NCBI GenBank assembly: GCA_002633025.1
Contig: NMRB01000652.1
Location: 169,810-233,809, forward strand
Reading direction: 5' to 3'
From: Notospermus geniculatus
Lineage: Eukaryota > Nemertea > Pilidiophora > Heteronemertea > Lineidae
Length of the DNA: 64,000 bases
Each line of letters starts with the position of its first letter. The first letter of the stretch is position 1. Below are positions 48,889-60,653 of this stretch, piece after piece. The position numbers and the translations under genes are program-made. The notes under the pieces were generated by a model. The model was not told where the DNA came from and made no database searches. It saw nothing but the letters and a program-made list of their open reading frames with translations.

Positions 48889-48977
48889 AAGGACATGATT
48901 TATGTTTGTCATAGACGTAGGTCTTCGACTTGCGTAAAAATAATATGAATAAGAGAAAACACAGGAAGCCTACCAAC

Positions 48978-49258
48978 ATGATCGGTGGCCGAATGGGGAA
49001 GACGGTGGAGCAAAGATAGCAGTGCGCGGGTTCGATTCCTAGCTGGGTCGAACTTTTTTCTTTCGAAAAAAAAAGTGTTCAGCAGGAGCTCACCAGAGGA
49101 TGTTGATACCTTGACAGCTCGAAGACAAATACAGTGGCGCCATCCTGGCCTCGTGGTGTCTATCATGTTCTGAGCCTTCGTTTGAGGTGTTTGCAGGGCG
49201 TTAGCATTTCTCTTGCTCGCCGCATGGGGGCTTTTCGTTCATGCAGTTCAGCTTTAAG
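48978..49258 (+). repeat. SINE-B copy, second of the pair
   Basis: Plus-strand head GATCGGTGGCCGAATGG with B box GGGTTCGATTCC, then TTTTTTCTTTCGAAAAAAAA and the same body as 48600-48888 (GGCGTTAGCATTTCTCTTGC). Head-to-head with that copy. Confidence 0.8.
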
Positions 49259-49285
49259 TCAGGATACCTTAGTTCTTTACTGTGA

Positions 49286-49560
49286 GAGCCTTGATAGCCT
49301 AGTGGTATCACTTCTGCTGAGCAAGTGGCAGGTCCTGGGTTCGAATCCCAGGCCATATGGATTCATCATCCCTGGCTCTTCAGTCCGTCGCATGGGAGAG
49401 TAAGCCATGGTGCGTTGTACCATGTGCCTTTGCAAGGGCAAGTAAAAGACCCCATCCAAGTGAGGAACATGAGTAGCTTGAGATGGCCTCTTCCATACTT
49501 ACCAGGGTCAATAATGCCATGGCTTCGGCCCTGATGGAAACACTCCAATACAGTACAAAA
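49286..49560 (+). repeat. SINE-A copy, full length
   Basis: GCCTTGATAGCCTAGTGG head, GGGTTCGAATCCCAGG B box, AGTGAGGAACATGAGTAGC body, ATGCCATGGCTTCGG tail. Confidence 0.93.
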
Positions 49561-49821
49561 CCGGACACCACAGTAATTTATTGTGTGTACAAAAGACTAA
49601 ATGACGATTATGTCTTTTTCGACGTCCTATTGCGTGATAGAGATGATGTATGCAGAAGTTTCTATGAATTATGTATGAATGTCATAATATCGATTAGATA
49701 CGTTGATATATTGTACAGTGTATTGAATAACTTTTGGGAATGTGACTGTGACATTTTTCTCCAAGTTGTATGAAGAGGAGCGAGACCAAAGCCCTGCTAT
49801 GGGAGGGCTTTCACTTCTGGG

Positions 49822-49905
49822 ATTTTGACTTGAAAGTGCCTGAAGAAGACCACGGTGTGGGGTCGAAAATTTGCAAATATTGGAGACAACTCTTATGTAT
49901 TATTG
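49822..49905 (+). repeat. Retroelement fragment with hammerhead-like block
   Basis: GCCTGAAGAAGACCACGG then GTGGGGTCGAAAATTTGC. It shares this block with 53065-53198 and 25195-25262. Confidence 0.55.
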
Positions 49906-50720
49906 TGTAAGCAGGGCTAGAAAAGTAGCTGTTTTCATCGCCATTGGCTACAGGATTTTCCCATTCGGCTATAAAGGATTTTGTCAACTTCGCCATTTGG
50001 CTACAAAAATTCCTTGATTTTTTTCACCATTTTAATCGCCATAAGTCCTTTCTATTTTCATTGGCAGTATCTCAATCATAGATATTTGGCTATGAAAATT
50101 TGTAGACATTTAGCCAAACGGCTACCTTTGAACAACTGAACTTTTCGAGCACTGAGTAACATTGTGTATCATTTTTTGTGCTTTATTTTGGATACCTATG
50201 GGAGGATGGGTGATGATGTGAAATGGTTTGAGGCTGTAATACGGCAGAAAGCTTTAGGAAACCTTCATGTTATTATCATTATAATACAGCATAGACGCCT
50301 GTAACACAATCCAGAGTCCCACCAGTCCAAGCTAAAAGCCTTCCAACTAATTTACCCGATTGCACAACACATCCGTGTCTGGCCGTCTCCGCTGGCCGAC
50401 CATCAATAACTCACCCTGTAACTGGCCGCTTACTCAGTCCCGTCGGTATATCTCAATTTCATCGTTATTCCGTACTAATGACCCGGTTCAATATGTGTAT
50501 GTTGGCGGTCTGCTGCGTATGATGGCAGTCGTGGGCTTTGCAGAGGATCGAATATTAAGTCGATGTGAAATTGGCTGAGGATCAAAAGATCTTTTAGTTT
50601 GGAATTTGTCCCGCACGTCGTGGTCTGAGATCTCTGTAGATTAACACAGTTCCCCAATACGGTTTAGGGTTGTCAATATAAGTAAGATGTAAACATCGGG
50701 ACTGTCAATATGGAGGTTGA
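49906..50720. other. Unassigned flank
   Basis: A GGCTA-rich segment (49935-50130: CATTTGGCTACAAAA, GCCAAACGGCTAC) looks like a decayed inverted repeat. No exon recognised. Confidence 0.4.
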
Positions 50721-50725
50721 CTAGA

Positions 50726-51250
50726 GGAGACCGATAGATGAGTGGATCACGTCTGCTTAACAAGCACCAGGTCCCGGACCATTGGAATATTATCCCTGGC
50801 TCTTTACGTCCATCACATGCCTTGTATTAGTACCTTGTTCCAGTTGAAGGTTTGAGGCATACTACCAGCCTCGTGGTTATCATGTCCGCTTAGCAAGCAG
50901 CAGGTCCCGTGTTTGAATCCAGCCGGGGTCATATGGGATATATCATTCCTGGCTCTTCACGCCCGTCGCATGGGACAGTAAGCTGTGGTGCCTTGTACCT
51001 TGTGTCTTTGCAAGGGCAAGTAAAAGACCCCATCCAAGTGAGGAACATGAGTAGTTTGAGATGGTCTCTTCAATACTTACCAGGGCCATGTCCTTGCCAA
51101 GGCACAAGGTACAAAGCACCACGGCTTACTGTCCCACGCGACGGCCGTGAAGAGCCAGGTATGATATCCCATATCACTTGGGCTGGATTCGAACCTGGGA
51201 CCTGCTGCTTGCTAAGCGGACGTGATAACCACTAGACTGTTAGTACGCTT
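50726..51250. repeat. Cluster of three SINE-A copies
   Basis: A partial plus copy (50726-50850), a plus copy (50866-51087) and an antisense copy (51088-51250) with head GGATTCGAACCTGGGACC. The last two meet tail to body, making an inverted pair. Confidence 0.85.
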
Positions 51251-51702
51251 CAAGCCTTCTGCAACTGGATTGAATCTTGCAACATACTTGGAAGTTAGAC
51301 GCACTACTCTGCGTATCCACAACTCCGAATCCACACGCCCGTCAAATCTGCCACTTCCAATATATTCAAACGTACCTCACCATAACCTAACTCCACCTCA
51401 CCTCGGAGCCGAGCGTATTTTTAGAGTGCGAAAAAATGAAAGAAAATCACTCTAGCATTAAGGTAATAACCGGTGGTGTGTTGGTGTTTTTTTCTGACAG
51501 TGTATTGGGATGAATGATAGAATGTTTAGTTCACTAGCGTTTACCTGAAGCGGGTATGTGAACACAAATTGTGTTGCCACAATGTATGAGCTTAACTGCT
51601 GTGTTCACAGAAACTGTTCTAACCCGCACCTCAGGGCATATCATTCGAGGGAACCCTGCCTCCAGCTTGGTGTCAACACCAGTGGGAACCCTCGGATCTT
51701 GA

Positions 51703-51880
51703 ACCAGCAGCACACCAGGCGATTTTGCAAGCGATGGTCCCCACCAAGCAAAATCGGCTGTTGACGCCAGATGTCACTGGACAGCGATGTGTGGAGTCTT
51801 CTCGCCAGCGATGCTCACCTTGTGTCAAACAATACCAAAACCGATATCGCCTCGTCTGCGGTGGCTAGCAAGAAGATCTG
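51703..51880 (-). repeat. Fold-back family E, antisense
   Basis: AGCAGCACACCAGGCGAT, GATGCTCACC..TTGTGTCAAACAATACC and TGCGGTGGCTAGCAAGAAG match 20826-21003 in reverse. Confidence 0.65.
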
Positions 51881-52067
51881 TTGTGAGGCGGTCGCTTGTG
51901 GTTTCCAGATTTACAGTGAGACCAACGACTCAAATAACGCCCAGTAGTTTTCAATGGTTGGGTAACCACAGAAAACCAAAACTCACACAAGAAAACTCTA
52001 ACGTGGAATAACGTGGTCCGGGTAAAACTAAGAGCAGCGCCTTTAATGATGAGACTCAGGGTAGTAC

Positions 52068-52262
52068 CACAGGTCCCGGGAATAATCATCCCTGGCTCTT
52101 CAGTCCTTCGCATGGGACAGTGAACTGTGGTGCCTTGTACCTTGTGCCTTGCAAGGATAAGTAAGGAACATGAGCAGCTTGAGATGGCCTCCTTCATAAT
52201 TACCAGGGCCAATAATGCTATGGCTTCGGCCCTGACGGAAAAATCTAATGCAAAACCAAACA
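52068..52262 (+). repeat. SINE-A copy, 5' truncated
   Basis: CCTGGCTCTTCAGTCCTTCG to CCCTGACGGAAAAATCTAAT; the tRNA-like head is missing, and part of the body is deleted. Confidence 0.85.
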
Positions 52263-52610
52263 ATTTCTGAAAATCAAAGCAACATGAAAGAGAACCCCAC
52301 TGAAAGAAGAGGAATTTACCCCTATATACATGTACTGGCCTTAAAATATCATCCTATTTCCATGTTTGGCATATTATTGACATGTTTAGGGTTGTAAATG
52401 ATCATTAGTGTCAGCTAGGAATGCGCAGACTTTGAAAATGGCCCGAATCAATATACATATTGGTTAGAAATGTCAAACATTTGTGCAAGTTAAATGTAGT
52501 GTTTGTGGATGGTATTATTTCAGAGGAGTCGGGCATACTACGCTTTGAGTACAGACCGCTCCAGTCAGAGAGTAAGGCTGCCGGGTTCGTAGGCGTACAG
52601 ACCTGTCCAA
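52263..52610. other. Unassigned flank
   Basis: No exon or bounded repeat recognised. Confidence 0.4.
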
Positions 52611-52918
52611 CCAAGGTGGCCTGACGTCATATGGTGAGAACTGTTAGACCGCCATCTTTGTTGGAAAGACCTTCTAGGTCAATTCACGTCACCATCACCG
52701 AAGTTGTGGATTTGATTTCTGATCTGTCCTGCTACTGTATTGATAAGGACAAGCCTTCTGTTTGACAGCAGAGGTGCTCCAGTTGTTCTCTTGGTCACTT
52801 GCCGAAGAAACTGGCAGTGACGTTACAACACCTCTTGGGTCCCAATTTCTGCAACCAGCTCTCCAACTCCATTCCACCCAGTGTTTTTCACTTTGACCCT
52901 TTGCAGACAGACTCCCAG

Positions 52919-53340
52919 GGTGTATTTGAATCCTCGTTCTTGACCACGCTCGTGCTGACCTAGTTCATGTAGTTGTTGACTCAACTCGAGAACGGCAGTC
53001 TTGAACGCCGAGAACGCAACTCGAGTCGCCAAGAACATGTTCTTCTCAACCCTGTGCTGTGGGGATATCCAAAAAACAGCACAAAAACGACACACAGTAC
53101 ACAATAAATCGGAAAGTCGTCTCCGAATATTTCGCAAATTTTCGACCCCAATCGGGGTCTTCCTCAGGCGCAGTAGAAGAGATCCCAGAGGTGAAGAGCT
53201 GTGCTGTGGGGAGTGAGAAGAACACATTCTTGACCCGACACGGGTTGCGTTCTCAGCGTTCGAGACTGCCGTTCTCACGTTGAGTCAGCAATGAACTGGG
53301 TCAGCACGAGAGTTGTCAAGAACAAGGATTCGAATACGCC
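52919..53340. mobile_element. Second copy of the 284-bp palindrome, with insertion
   Basis: CCCAG flanks both ends (52914-52918, 53341-53345). Arms match 44851-45134. The centre is opened by a 134-bp insert (53065-53198) with a 13-bp target duplication. Confidence 0.9.
53065..53198 (-). mobile_element. 134-bp retro-type insertion, 13-bp TSD
   Basis: CTGTGCTGTGGGG is duplicated at 53052-53064 and 53199-53211; the sister palindrome at 44851 has no insert. The minus strand reads CGCCTGAGGAAGACCCCG, ATTGGGGTCGAAAATTTG. Long, irregular duplications suggest target-primed retrotransposition. Confidence 0.85.
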
Positions 53341-53601
53341 CCCAGACAACTAACCCTTCCCTCCTCCGCTCCACGCCCTCACTTCAACGAGAGAGTTAAG
53401 GCGATGAAGCAGATTCCACAAGGTGGTTGCACTTCTGATTGATATCAAAACGGTGGCCAATTAATCTGTGTTTATCTTCAGCTTCCTAACCTCAGGTATT
53501 GAGAAATAAAAAGTGGCTCTATAACAGAATCGAAACCTGTTGACCTCCGCTGCATCATGTCTACAGCACTGCAACATGGCTAGTAGAGTCGTGTGCTACG
53601 C

Positions 53602-54243
53602 GAGCAGCACGCAGGTGATATTGCAAGTGATCTGGCCCCATATTCACGAAACCCTGCTAGCTTAGTTGGCTGCTAGTGGTGTACATTGGCCTGTACAAAC
53701 TGGATGATTTAGTAACCAACTAAGCCTAGCAGGGTTTCGTGAATATGGGCCCTGATCGCCACCGATATTCTGCCAGCCACTGCAGATGTGGCGATATCAG
53801 CTTGGTATTATGCGATATTGGATGAGCACCATTGGTGAGAAGATTCCACCCATCACTGTCAGTGCATACCTGCCATCAACACCTGATTTTGCCCGGGGGG
53901 GGGGAGTTGATCAGGGCCGATTAAAACCTTGCTACTTAGCTTAGTTGGTTACTAGTGGGGTACACTGACCTGTACAAACTGGGCACTTAGCAAGTAACTA
54001 GGCCTACCAAGTAAAGGTTTTATGAATATGGACCCTGATCACACAATAGGTGATACTGGTTTTGTTATTAACTGATACTGGGCAAATATCGCTGCTGAGA
54101 AGATACGGGACCACGTGTATGTGGCCCGGGTTCTAACCCTAACCCTAACCCGGGCCACATAGGGTAGACCCCAAAGATACCTGGCATCAACAGCCGATTT
54201 TGTTGGCGATCAGCCCTCTTGCGATATCGCCTGGTGTGCTGCT
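53602..54243. repeat. Family E fold-backs carrying GGGCC palindromes
   Basis: Two family-E copies lie in a row. Each holds a GGGCC/ATTCATAAA-type palindrome (53634-53752; about 53914-54034) next to a TGATC duplicate. The right part contains a telomere-like hairpin (54121-54160). Confidence 0.7.
54121..54160. repeat. Hairpin with telomere-like loop (CCCTAA x3)
   Basis: TGTGGCCCGGGTT and AACCCGGGCCACA enclose TAACCCTAACCCTAACCC (overlapping). The repeat is the (TTAGGG) metazoan telomere unit on the minus strand. Confidence 0.8.
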
Positions 54244-54489
54244 TGGACATCCAGCTACACATTCATGAAATTGGGACTAACCTGGATAGAAAAGTTCCCA
54301 GTTTGGAACACCAAAACCCACCATCTTCATAGTCCTTATAAATCCCAAGGAACGAGTAGCATGGCAAGTCAATGACAGTGCATGCCTTGGCAGCCAGGAA
54401 ATGAAATGAAATATCTGTAGTCCCAACCACAGTTATTCTTGTAAACATGGGTTCGGTAAACCCACACCTTATGCTATCCTTAGTGACTA

Positions 54490-54968
54490 GTGTTTCCTGG
54501 AATGACTCAGTGGATAATCGCAGAAAGGCATTTTGTGCCGATGGCAGCAGACGGTATCTTCAGTTCAATATTTTTCCAGCTGGGGGCGGTTTTGATTAAA
54601 ATATTTGAAGAAATATTGTTCATTTTATTAATCTAAAGAAGTTTCATTCAAATGTCTTTCTAACTTTTTCTTCACGGGGTACAAAAGAGGCATTTAAAGG
54701 CACAGAATTTGACAATAACAGAACAAGCCGCTGGTGTGAAAAGAACACCGCATAAAAATGTACAATATCGGAAATAATCACACGTTTTATCCCAAAAAAT
54801 AACACTGCAGGGGTGATTTCTAAGAAAGTGGGGGTGGGTGTCAGCCTTGCTCAGTGGAGTTCCGGAAAGTTGACAAAATAACAAAGATGCCACCTGCTAT
54901 GTGTGAGATAGCCCCAGGGTTGTCTGACATCATTTTTATTTTTCCTCATAGCTACTTATCAGTCTGTC
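54490..54968. other. Unassigned flank
   Basis: AT-rich, no bounded feature recognised. Confidence 0.4.
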
Positions 54969-55870
54969 AGTGGGTATGATGGAGCATGAGATGGGTGCTA
55001 GAGGGTGACAGAGCTAGACAGGCCATGGGCCAAGAGGGATGAGGGGCAGAAGAAGCAAGGAAGCTGGAGGGGGCGACATTGATATTGCTATAGTCACCCC
55101 ATTGCCAGAGGGGTGACAATGCTAGAGGGGCCACTGAGATAGCTGGGGATGGAGCTAGCGGGGCCATGGAAATAGAGGGATGCTGGAGCAAAAGCAAGGG
55201 GCAAGCTGGAGGGAGGAGGGAGATAGAGGGTCGGCATTGCTAAGGTGCCATTGAGCTAGCTGGGGATGGAGCTAGAGGGGGCATGGACCTAGAGGGATGA
55301 GGTAGCTAAACGAGCAAAGGAAGCTAGAGGAATAAAGGAGGTAGAGGGGTGACATTTTGCTTGAGGGATCATTGAGCTAGCTGGGGATGGAGCAAGAGCG
55401 GCCATGAAATTTAGAGGGACGAGGGAGCTAAAGGGGTCAAGGAAGGGGGAGCGATGAAGGAGCTACTGGGTGACATTGCTAGAGGGGCCATCGATTTAGC
55501 TGGGGATGGAGCGAGATGGGCCATGGAGATAGAGAGACGAAGGAGATGGGGCAAGGAAGCTGGAGAGATGAGGGAGCTAGAGCATTGCTAAGGAGCCATT
55601 GAGCTAGCTGGGATGGATCTGGAGGGGCTGTGGCAGTTGAAGGATGACGGAGCTCGATGGGCCATGGCCTAGTGGTACAAGAGAGCTACAGGTGCAAGGA
55701 AGCAGCAGCTGAAGGGATGAGGGAACCAAAAGTCACTGCTTAGGGGGGCCATGAGCTAGACAAGGTGAGGGAGCCAGGGATGATGACAGGGCTAGAGTGG
55801 CGCGAGGGGCAACTGAGCTTGAGATGAGCTGCAACAAGCAGGATGAGGGGGCCAGGGGCAGGAGAAGCAT
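54969..55870 (+). repeat. GA-rich minisatellite, about 116-bp period
   Basis: GAGCTAGCTGGGGATGGA recurs near 55141, 55257, 55379, 55498 and 55606. Between are AGAGGGATGAGGGAGCTA and GGTGACATTGCTAGAGG blocks. Stop-poor frames here reflect composition. Confidence 0.88.
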
Positions 55871-56195
55871 TTCTAGCCTGTACCAGGAATTAAACCACAA
55901 ACAAGGCAGGTGTAACACACCATGATAGCGAGAACAAGAATGTGGAAAACCTCCATGATATCATGAACAGATGGACTCAAAGCAAGCAGACGTGGATTTT
56001 CCAAGACTGAGTCACACCCTGATCCACTGCACTAACGTAGCCTGAAAATTCGTCTCACTCATCAGCTTGCTAATGTGTTAGCTCTAAGATATAGAGAAGT
56101 GAGCTAATGAACCTAGCAGCAGGTGCTACAACTGATCGGACCCATCGAGGAAGATATGACCACTTTTTGGCAAAATCGGCTTCACATCCGTCTGC
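55871..56195. other. Unassigned flank
   Basis: No bounded feature recognised. Confidence 0.4.
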
Positions 56196-56199
56196 TACA

Positions 56200-56750
56200 T
56201 AGTATTGTATTTAGATTTCAGGGTTTCCGCCAGGATTTTTTCCAGGGTACGACCTGGGGGGGGGCGAGAAAAAAAATTTAAAAAAATTTTTGTTTGAAAA
56301 ATTTTTTTTCCAACATTTTTTTTCTGTTAATAATGGCCTCCAGTCATTTTTTACACTCAAAAATGCAAAATTAGTCTTCCTTCTGCATGAAAGTTGCATT
56401 TGAAATGTAACAAATTTAAGAAAAACATTACTGAAGTGATTTTTTCAGGGTACTATATCGTACCCAAAGTACCCTCTGGCGGGGACCCTGGATTTTTCCA
56501 CCAGGGCCTAAGCCATAGCGTTATTGGCCCTGGTAAGTATGGAACAGGCCATCTCAAGCCACTCATGTTCCTCACTTGGATGGGGTCTTTTACTTGCCCT
56601 TGCAAACGCACAAGGTACAAGGCACCACGACTTTATACTGTCCCATGCGACGGACTGAAGAACCAAGGGATTATAATCCTATTGTGCCAGGATTCGAACC
56701 CGGGACCTGCCGCTTGCAAATCAGACGTGATAACCACTAGGCTCCCTACA
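56200..56750 (-). repeat. SINE-A copy split by a CAGGG element
   Basis: The SINE tail (TATTGTATTTAGATTT) is at 56200-56218 and the remainder (GATTTTTCCACCAGGGCC onward, head GGATTCGAACCCGGGACC) at 56491-56750. Confidence 0.9.
56219..56490. mobile_element. CAGGGTTTCCGCCAG element, 5-bp TSD, inside SINE
   Basis: CAGGGTTTCCGCCAGG and CTCTGGCGGGGACCCTG are inverted; GATTT is duplicated at 56214-56218 and 56491-56495. The uninterrupted SINE sequence is known from sibling copies. Confidence 0.93.
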
Positions 56751-56759
56751 CAGTTCAAC

Positions 56760-57900
56760 CACTCAATCCTCTGTTGATTAATCACTCAGTATTCGCAGAA
56801 AAAAACTAGAGTTGTCAGTTGAGTCTGCATGCAGACTCTGGAGTCTCCGCCACGCGTCGCATGTCACACAACGCTAGGCCTATTAAGAGACATGCACGGC
56901 CAATTTTGACCCGCAATACCACATGAAAGAACGAATGTAAGGTTTTATTGATGAAAGTGACGTAAACTGAACCGGAAACTGTTTATTTGATGTATTTTAA
57001 TCCACTCTGCCTCGCGCAATCAATTTGACTTCCAAAAGTGTCCGAGAATAGATTTTTCAGTGACGGCGGTCCTATTCTCGGACACCATCCCCCATCCCGC
57101 CATGTCCTCGGACAGTTGCTTTTTGTGGCCAAAATGTAAAAAGGAATGACAGTTTCGTTAGGGCCTACCAAAAAACACAATGCCGATCGGGAAATGGGGG
57201 ATATGGGCCGAGGACATGGCGGATATAGGCATAGCCGAGTTGGATGTTGGTCATGTTCGTTAGCATGTCGTCCATGTTGTCAGGCTGGGATCATACGGCA
57301 GTCGTGGCGCAAAACATCGTCGTAAACATTAGCATGGATAAATTAAACAACATACACCCGACGTGGAAATGAAAGAATACTAGTAGTCACAAATCCTGAC
57401 ACCGGAATATTTTATTGAAAGACAGTTTCGTCGAAACTTCGTGTTATATGCTGATAAAATTACGACACTGCAAAGAGCCCGTGAAGCACTGCAGAATGCA
57501 CACACGCATAGGCACGTAAGCCTCCTGGTCTGAGGTTGGTTTGGGCCGAGAAAGTTGGCCGAGAAAGTTTCCTAGCTAACACAAGAGTCTCCGCTCGACC
57601 ACTACGTGGCGTGGCGGAGACTAACAAGATTTTCAAATCACATCTGTGGCTGCATTGAATAACAGATCTGCAAACGCCAATCTCGGAAAACATCAATTCA
57701 ATGCCAGTGAAGATTATTTTATTCTTTCTTACAGATGTACGGATGCACGGATTGATTTTTCCGGTTCGGGTAGTCATGAAAGACATAACACTTCTACACT
57801 GCATGCATTCAGTACGAGACAGAAAACGTGTATAGATTCAGCGGGGAGCCAGGTGGAAATTTTTCTACCTCTGTCGCACGTTTGTTCAATTTGTGCATCA
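56760..57900. other. Unassigned flank
   Basis: Short symmetries (GTCCGAGAATAG / CTATTCTCGGAC near 57040-57082; CTTTCCTAG blocks near 57560-57580) but no bounded element or exon recognised. Confidence 0.4.
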
Positions 57901-58025
57901 CAAGGTTCGAGTTCGTAAATCTCCAGGAGGCACATTCTCAGTTCTACTTCCAGAAAACTTCATAATTCGTGAGCCTACATACTGAACTGGGAGTCCAGTG
58001 TCAAAACAAATGGTATTTTTACCTC

Positions 58026-58197
58026 CAGGGGCTGATCCAGAATCATGGGAAAGAGGGGGCACAGCCAGCGCACATCGTGGAAAACCTCGGTCAAATTTTA
58101 ACATCTTTTCAAAATTTCGGAATTTCCCGGTCAATTTTAAAGATTTTCCACAAAATAGAGGGGCACGGGCCGGGTGTGCCCCCTGGATCCACGCCTG
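58026..58197. mobile_element. GGATCC MITE with ACCTC duplication
   Basis: CAGGGGCTGATCCAGAATC to CCCCTGGATCCACGCCTG; ACCTC at 58021-58025 and 58198-58202. Confidence 0.88.
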
Positions 58198-58289
58198 ACC
58201 TCAGCAGTCAATATCTGGCGAGGAGGAAGCTTGCACGGTCAAAGAGAGTTGCCCTCCACAGGCATGACAGGTGTAGCATGTTGTGCTTT

Positions 58290-58520
58290 GGTTTTTTCAT
58301 CAGGACTGAAGCCACAGCATTATTGGCCCTGGTAAGTATGGACGAGGCCATCTAAGCTACTCATGTTCCTCACTTGGATGGGGTCTTTTACTCGCCCTTG
58401 CAAAGGCACAAGGTACAAGGCACCACAGCTTACTGTACAATGCGACAGACGTGAAGAGCCAGGAATGAAATTCCATGGCCCGGGCTGGATTCGAACCTGG
58501 GACCTGCCGCTTCCTGAGCA
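58290..58520 (-). repeat. SINE-A copy
   Basis: TTTTTTCATCAGGACTGAAG to GGATTCGAACCTGGGACC; the 5' head end is truncated after GCCGCTTCCTGAGC. Confidence 0.88.
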
Positions 58521-59224
58521 CTTCCATTTTTCGCGCCTGATAGCTCCCATTGTTAAGCCTATTGCGGTGCGATGCGGTGTGGTAAGAAGCGGTAGGATGC
58601 AACGAGCGATTTCCACTACCCCGATTGCTCCTGCAGTATTTTTCCGCGTTGAATCACCTGCTGCATGAGGATTTGAATGACATCATTTTCACGAATCATG
58701 ACCACGGCACACAACCGCGTCGTGCCACGTTATGTCAGAACTGACACTGCTTGGCGATTTTTGCACCACACTGCAACACGCCGCCAGTGTGAACAAGAAG
58801 GCTTAGTCACATACACTTGAATTGTCCTTTGGGTGGATTTGGACAGATCGGTCTTTGGGCGATGAGTGGATTTCTATGGATTGATGAGGAAAGGGTTAAA
58901 CCCTAGTATATCAGAGCTCACCACGGCAGGATACCAGAGACAGCAGACCAACCCATTTGCAATTCCTGAATAGGATTCCATGGGACACGGTCAGAATTAT
59001 TCATGACCAAGTCAGACACGTTTAAGTCCCCACGGAATCATTCATTTTGGATACATTTACTGAGCGGGTGGGAGTGTGAACCATTAAGAAAATCTCGAAC
59101 AAGCAACACTAAAGTAGCTTCATATTTTTACAGATTTCAAGTGAAGTAAAGGAAAGGATTTTTAGCAAAGTATTTCCTGTAGAGAATGATACATTTGCTA
59201 AAATATTCTCCAGAAGAAGCCTGG
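58521..59224. other. Unassigned flank
   Basis: No coding exon or bounded repeat recognised. Confidence 0.4.
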
Positions 59225-59730
59225 TATCTTAGCGGACACCTCTGCCAGGAGGACACCTCTCTATTAAGGACACCAAAGTTTAGTCTGAAACTGGTCATTT
59301 CTATTCCTTTTGACCTCTGTAATCAGGACACCTCTCAATGAGATACCCGCATGACAAACTTTGCTACGCGGTGGCTCTGCGATCGATCGACCCATCGCGA
59401 CATCATTGACGTCATTTTAGGTGCTGACGTCGCGTCATGAAAAAGTGACCTGTACATTTTTCTGCAGGAATATTAGACAAAAACGTTGCTTTTATTGCCA
59501 ACCTATCGCCTCATTTTAAGGAAAAAAGCAAGGAGATTAAAGAAATTTTCATCTGCTACAGAATGATGTAAGGTTTACTGTCAGGCAACCAACACAAACG
59601 GGTTATTTTCACGCCACAAATAAATGGAAATAACGTTAGAAAAAAGAAACTTCGGGCACATCGCTCGCAGCGCCACGTCATGACGTTAGTAACAATCAGT
59701 CGGAATGTGCCTTTAATAGAGAGGTTCCAC
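59225..59730. repeat. GGACACCTCT element interrupted by another repeat
   Basis: TCTTAGCGGACACCTCTGCC opens at 59227 and AATAGAGAGGTTCCAC closes near 59730. The interior includes the antisense partner (59447-59692) of 8850-9078. Confidence 0.7.
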
Positions 59731-60242
59731 AGCCCTCGAGACACTACTATGTCCAGTAGGAGGAACTGGAGGAAACCAGCAGTCTAAAGAGTTGCATTTT
59801 CTGTGACGAGAAGAATGGATCCAACAGAGAATCCAACCCTGAACCTCACTCATGAGAGGCACGGCTGTTTGCACTGCACCACTTTGACACAGACAGCATT
59901 TACAACCAAAATTACACATGCGACAGGAAGGTGTCTTACTACAGAGGTAAAATTCACAGTACAGTCCACTTAGAGAGGTTCATGACCAAAATTACACACG
60001 ATTCAGAAATCAGATACAGTCTACCCCTACTTGTACAGGCGCCTACATACACAGTAGTCAATCAACTCCACACACACATTGACTACACTCTCTGTGTAGT
60101 CTGTATTGTAAACATGTCAACTCTCCCGGCATTTTTAACACAACCCCACCCTATATATAGCACAAATTGGACAAATGTTATTCAACTCACCAATCCGGAG
60201 GTAAAAAATCCATCGCGGGGTAAAAATATCATCCTAAATTAA

Positions 60243-60640
60243 CGAAATTTGCCAGAATTGTTTGTGAAAATCCATCCGGTGGCACTAGCCTGCCTCCCTC
60301 CATCAGGCATGACTCATTCTGCGTGGGGAGGACTGGTGGTGAATGCAGGAACCGGATTTTCTCAATTTGTGTTGGTTTTTTGAAGTGTTCTTTATGATTT
60401 TTAGCTAATGAAGGACAATTAACTCCTGGAGTAATATTGATGAAGGGGGGGGGGGGGTGTTCGGTCTTGGCTGTTTTTTTAACAAGGCATGGTAGAACGC
60501 ATCTGAAATACAGGGAGTCCTCCCCATACCATCTTCAGGGCCCATATTTTTGAGACCCTCATGTGTTCCGTGTATGATTGACTCTTGTACATGCCAACCT
60601 TTCCTGCCACAAACCCTGTTGTGGGCCAAGTAAATGCATG
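60243..60640. other. Unassigned flank
   Basis: A G13 homopolymer lies near 60446. No exon recognised. Confidence 0.4.
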
Positions 60641-60653
60641 GGACTTGTTAGAT

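Noticed and set aside
48810-48890. Possible tRNA gene on the minus strand
   Set aside because: B box and D-arm-like parts are present, but the acceptor stem does not pair and a SINE body follows, with a second copy at 48978.
52823-53278. 151-codon minus-strand frame
   Set aside because: It lies in the palindromic element and its insertion.
54967-55918. Minus-strand Ala/Pro/Ser-rich frames over the GA-rich array
   Set aside because: They follow from the purine-rich tandem repeat; no start context, splice sites or conserved domain.
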